NCBI GenBank assembly: GCA_023238725.1
Contig: CM041538.1
Span: forward strand, 5,059,880 to 5,123,879
DNA length: 64,000 nucleotides
DNA from: Scortum barcoo
Taxonomy: Eukaryota > Chordata > Actinopteri > Centrarchiformes > Terapontidae
Reading direction: 5' to 3'
In this document: one piece after another, positions 61,150 through 64,000 of the stretch
How the letters are laid out: each line of letters opens with the position of its first letter
How positions within the stretch are numbered: the stretch's first letter is position 1
Made by a program: the position numbers and the translations under genes
The notes under the pieces: generated by a model
The model's input: only the letters and a program-made list of their open reading frames with translations
Databases searched by the model: none
Told to the model about the DNA's origin: nothing

Positions 61150-64000
61150 AATTTAATTACAAAATAAGCTGACTGATTAATAAAATTAATGGCAAACATC
61201 ACATGTCTCAATATTTGCTTGGAAAAACAAAACATTCATTTTTAGAGTTATTTAATTGAAATTAATGTGTTGACGTGATAGTCCTCATTGTATTGTTGGT
61301 TCTCAATGTCCTATTTTTAAAGCTGTTGGAATGCTGGTGTTATGCTCAAAATTGATGATGGTAGTCTTGTCCTCCATATTTCTTTCTGTTTAGTGCCTAT
61401 CAGAGGTGATTTGTCTGCATCGGGCCATATGCGTGTTGCGGTAGATGACATTGTACAATTTTTTTTAATTTAGAGTTTTTTAGAGTTTTAGGGATCTATA
61501 TTAAGCCATGCATGGTGGTGATGGGTTGTGTGGATCCATTTAGTTCATTTAAATTATTGTGATTGTAAAATTACTTTCACCTGAACCTGACATTAAAGGC
61601 CTGATTACTTGCATAAGCAATAGCCCTATGATACAGTATATTGTATGTTACGATTAAACACTCATAACTGGGAAATTTCCCATGAGTACTTGATTGATGT
61701 GTAATTTATGGCACTTATATAACTTTACCTGAAAATGCAAGCTTTTTTTTGTCTCAAACTAGGGTGCTGTTCATATTGGTAAGAGTGGAATGGGTTGGTT
61801 AAATATGGGCTCAGAGCTCATTTTTTTCCCCTTTCGGCTTCTTAGCTGGTTAATCCAGCCCTGGTATACTTTTGCCTGAGCAAGGAATGTGAATACTTCT
61901 CCCACGACTGTCATAGCCAGGAAATGACCCCCTTAATACAATAACCTTGACATGAGGAATGGTTTAATACCTGTGTTAGGATACATACCTACCAATAGTA
62001 TGAAAAATGAATAGCAATTTCATTTTCATTCAACTCTTCACAGGTGATTTCCCCTTTCAGATACAGTTTGTATGTTGGTATTCCTATCATTTACATAACC
62101 TTCATGAAATATGACATAATGAGCCCAATTTAAATCACCCAATTTGGACAGAATTACCATTATCTCAGGGCAATTCTGATGTTTGATGAGAATTAAGTAC
62201 GTAAGTAATACTTAATTCAAGCATCGCAGCACTGTAGGGCCCCAGTTATCCAGAGAAGAAATAGTGCTGATTTCACACTCCACTCCCCTAACACACAGAA
62301 TGACTCAGACATTGACTTTAGAGCAGCGTATTTGTAAAAATGTGACACAAATCCAAATAATTTATAAATGACCTTGTCCAACGCCAGTGACTCAATCCTC
62401 TGATGAGTACATGTCGCAGCAAAGGATTGTCTAATAAGTGATGCATTGGAAAGCCTGGCCAGAGGATCCCTAAAGCAATTCTTTTGTAATTGATGTTGCA
62501 GCATAAAATGGCTCTCAGTGGGCCAGGCTGATTAGGTTGTTTTTTTGTTGCTGTCTAGCCGCTCGCCTCTCACAAACAGTCACTCACCAGGTGGAATGAC
62601 AGTTTCACATCCAATTATCCCATTAAGGCCGATCACATTCTTGTGTCCTGTCGTGTGTCTCTCATTTCATCTCTAAATGTGAGTTTGTAGACCAATCAGA
62701 AGTGTCTCCATATTAATATTAAAGTCTGATATCACTTGTATTGATGGACGGTGGTGAAAACAAACACAGAGAAGCTTCTGGAGTGTAGTATTGAATACAA
62801 TCCATAGTTCGTGGGGATGAATACGCCGGAAAGAATCTTCTCTTTTACTCTCCCTCTCCCGTTCTGTCTCATCCCCCTTGTCTTATTTTCTGTATTCACT
62901 GCCATGTTGGCTCTAGGGACTCGATGCAAATGTCCTTGTGTTCCATTTACTCCTCAATCCAAGAGGGTCCATCAGATCTAATCAGATGTGTGCTCCATTG
63001 ACCTCCCTACCCCCCTTGTAACAGACTAAGATGAAATAACAGAAATACATTCTTTTGTGTGTGCAACCTTTACATTTCTCACAGCACTTCAGTGCAAGTA
63101 TTAGATGACAAAAATGTATGTGCAGTGCAATATTACACATTATGATAAAGCTTGTGTAATACATCATGAATATAGTATATTGCCCAGCAGTGCTAAACCC
63201 AGGGGCCTTTGCATGCCGTGCTGTACGTAACATATGCTGCAGTGTGACAGTTACGATAATGCTATAAAATGAGCTCACAATGTGCTTTTGACGCCATGTG
63301 AGTGACACGACATTGTATGTTTGTGTTCTGCTGTGTTGTGTTGGTCTTCCTTTCCATGTAAAGAACAATTATTTCTGATGTTTGATAAAATCTTCTGCTT
63401 GCTTTAGAATAATAAAATAAAGCTGAACAGGATAAAAACACTTTTCAGCGCTAAATTAAGCTTTTTTTTCTGTGGTGGTCTCTGTTTTTGTTCATTTGAA
63501 ATAAGCATAATCAGGTTAGATCCACTAAAACCACCTACAACATTGAAGAAGTAATTCAATCAACATTTATCAACGCATCAGAGATCATAATAATACCATA
63601 TACTTTTTGAAAAGGGCAGTTGCCCAATAAGGACTTTAACTTCTGATACTGAAATACTTTTTTTTTTACTGTAATATTAAAATTTTGGATTCAGGGCTTT
63701 TAGTTGTCTCACAGTGTGGTATTCCACACAGGGTAACCTTATAAAATAGCAGTACTTGATCAATTTTTAATAAACGGCCTACTTCTGCTGTTTCTGCCAC
63801 ATTGCAACATAAACAAAAAGCCAAGAAGAACAAGAACATTTTATAAAATAGTTAGAATTGACAAAAGCAGTTAAAATGTTATGCTGTGAAACTTTGTATC
63901 ATATAGCAGTATATCATACTTGCTGTTATATAACAATACCATAATTGTTATATCTAGTTACCCGTCTTATAGTTCACCTGAAACACCAAAACTGCTTTCT
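61150..64000. other. Non-coding, no gene recognised
   Basis: AT-rich unique DNA to the end of the window. Minus-strand frames at 62217-62504 (95 codons) and 62982-63368 (128 codons) carry no domain and no convincing splice context. The part 62500-62650, with CCAATTATCCCATTAAGG, looks like a possible conserved regulatory block. Confidence 0.5.

Noticed and set aside
62982..63368. 128-codon minus-strand frame
   Set aside because: No recognisable domain, low-complexity hydrophobic stretches and an AT-rich context. It is consistent with chance.

Overview
This looks like vertebrate nuclear DNA, most likely from a ray-finned (teleost) fish. The sequence is AT-rich. It has long uninterrupted microsatellites of several motifs: (AAT)n, (CTAT)n, (AT)n, (GT)n and (ATG)n. 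It carries decayed retroelements of the kinds common in teleosts: an L2-type LINE, a second related LINE, an L1/Tx1-type LINE and a Ty3/gypsy-like pol. No bacterial or organellar features (operons, Shine-Dalgarno sites, dense long ORFs) are present. The species cannot be told from the sequence.

I could not identify any host protein-coding exon, rRNA, tRNA or known microRNA with confidence. The longest open frame is 173 codons and has no recognisable domain. The window is best read as intergenic DNA or part of one very large intron. The only recognisable coding sequence is the remains of mobile elements, all carrying frameshifts, stops or truncations.

Layout: 1-7750 is mostly unique non-coding DNA, with a CCAAT/TATA/AATAAA-spaced segment near 1250-1460 and an (AAT)n tract near 3.4 kb. 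7757-9500 is a minus-strand, 5'-truncated L2-type LINE with an internal deletion. 9500-12900 is unique. 12900-16260 is a retroelement mosaic: an LTR-like stretch, a small LINE reverse transcriptase scrap, then Ty3/gypsy RNase H and integrase pieces separated by about 800 bp. 16260-40660 is unique non-coding DNA with several blocks that resemble conserved regulatory elements and a few weak exon or promoter candidates. 40667-41512 holds an (ATT)n tract and a probable non-autonomous DNA transposon with terminal inverted repeats and repeated internal palindromes. 43100-43770 is the most CpG-dense stretch. 46083-46223 and 57153-57265 are long microsatellites. 58177-59155 is a plus-strand LINE 3' fragment split by a 345-bp solo LTR with a clean 5-bp target duplication. 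60380-61060 is a minus-strand L1/Tx1-like LINE C-terminal fragment. 61150-64000 is unique.

Nothing here amounts to a new gene system. The best-supported observations are the nested solo LTR, the interrupted gypsy pol, the Tx1-like zinc-knuckle fragment and the MITE-like element.
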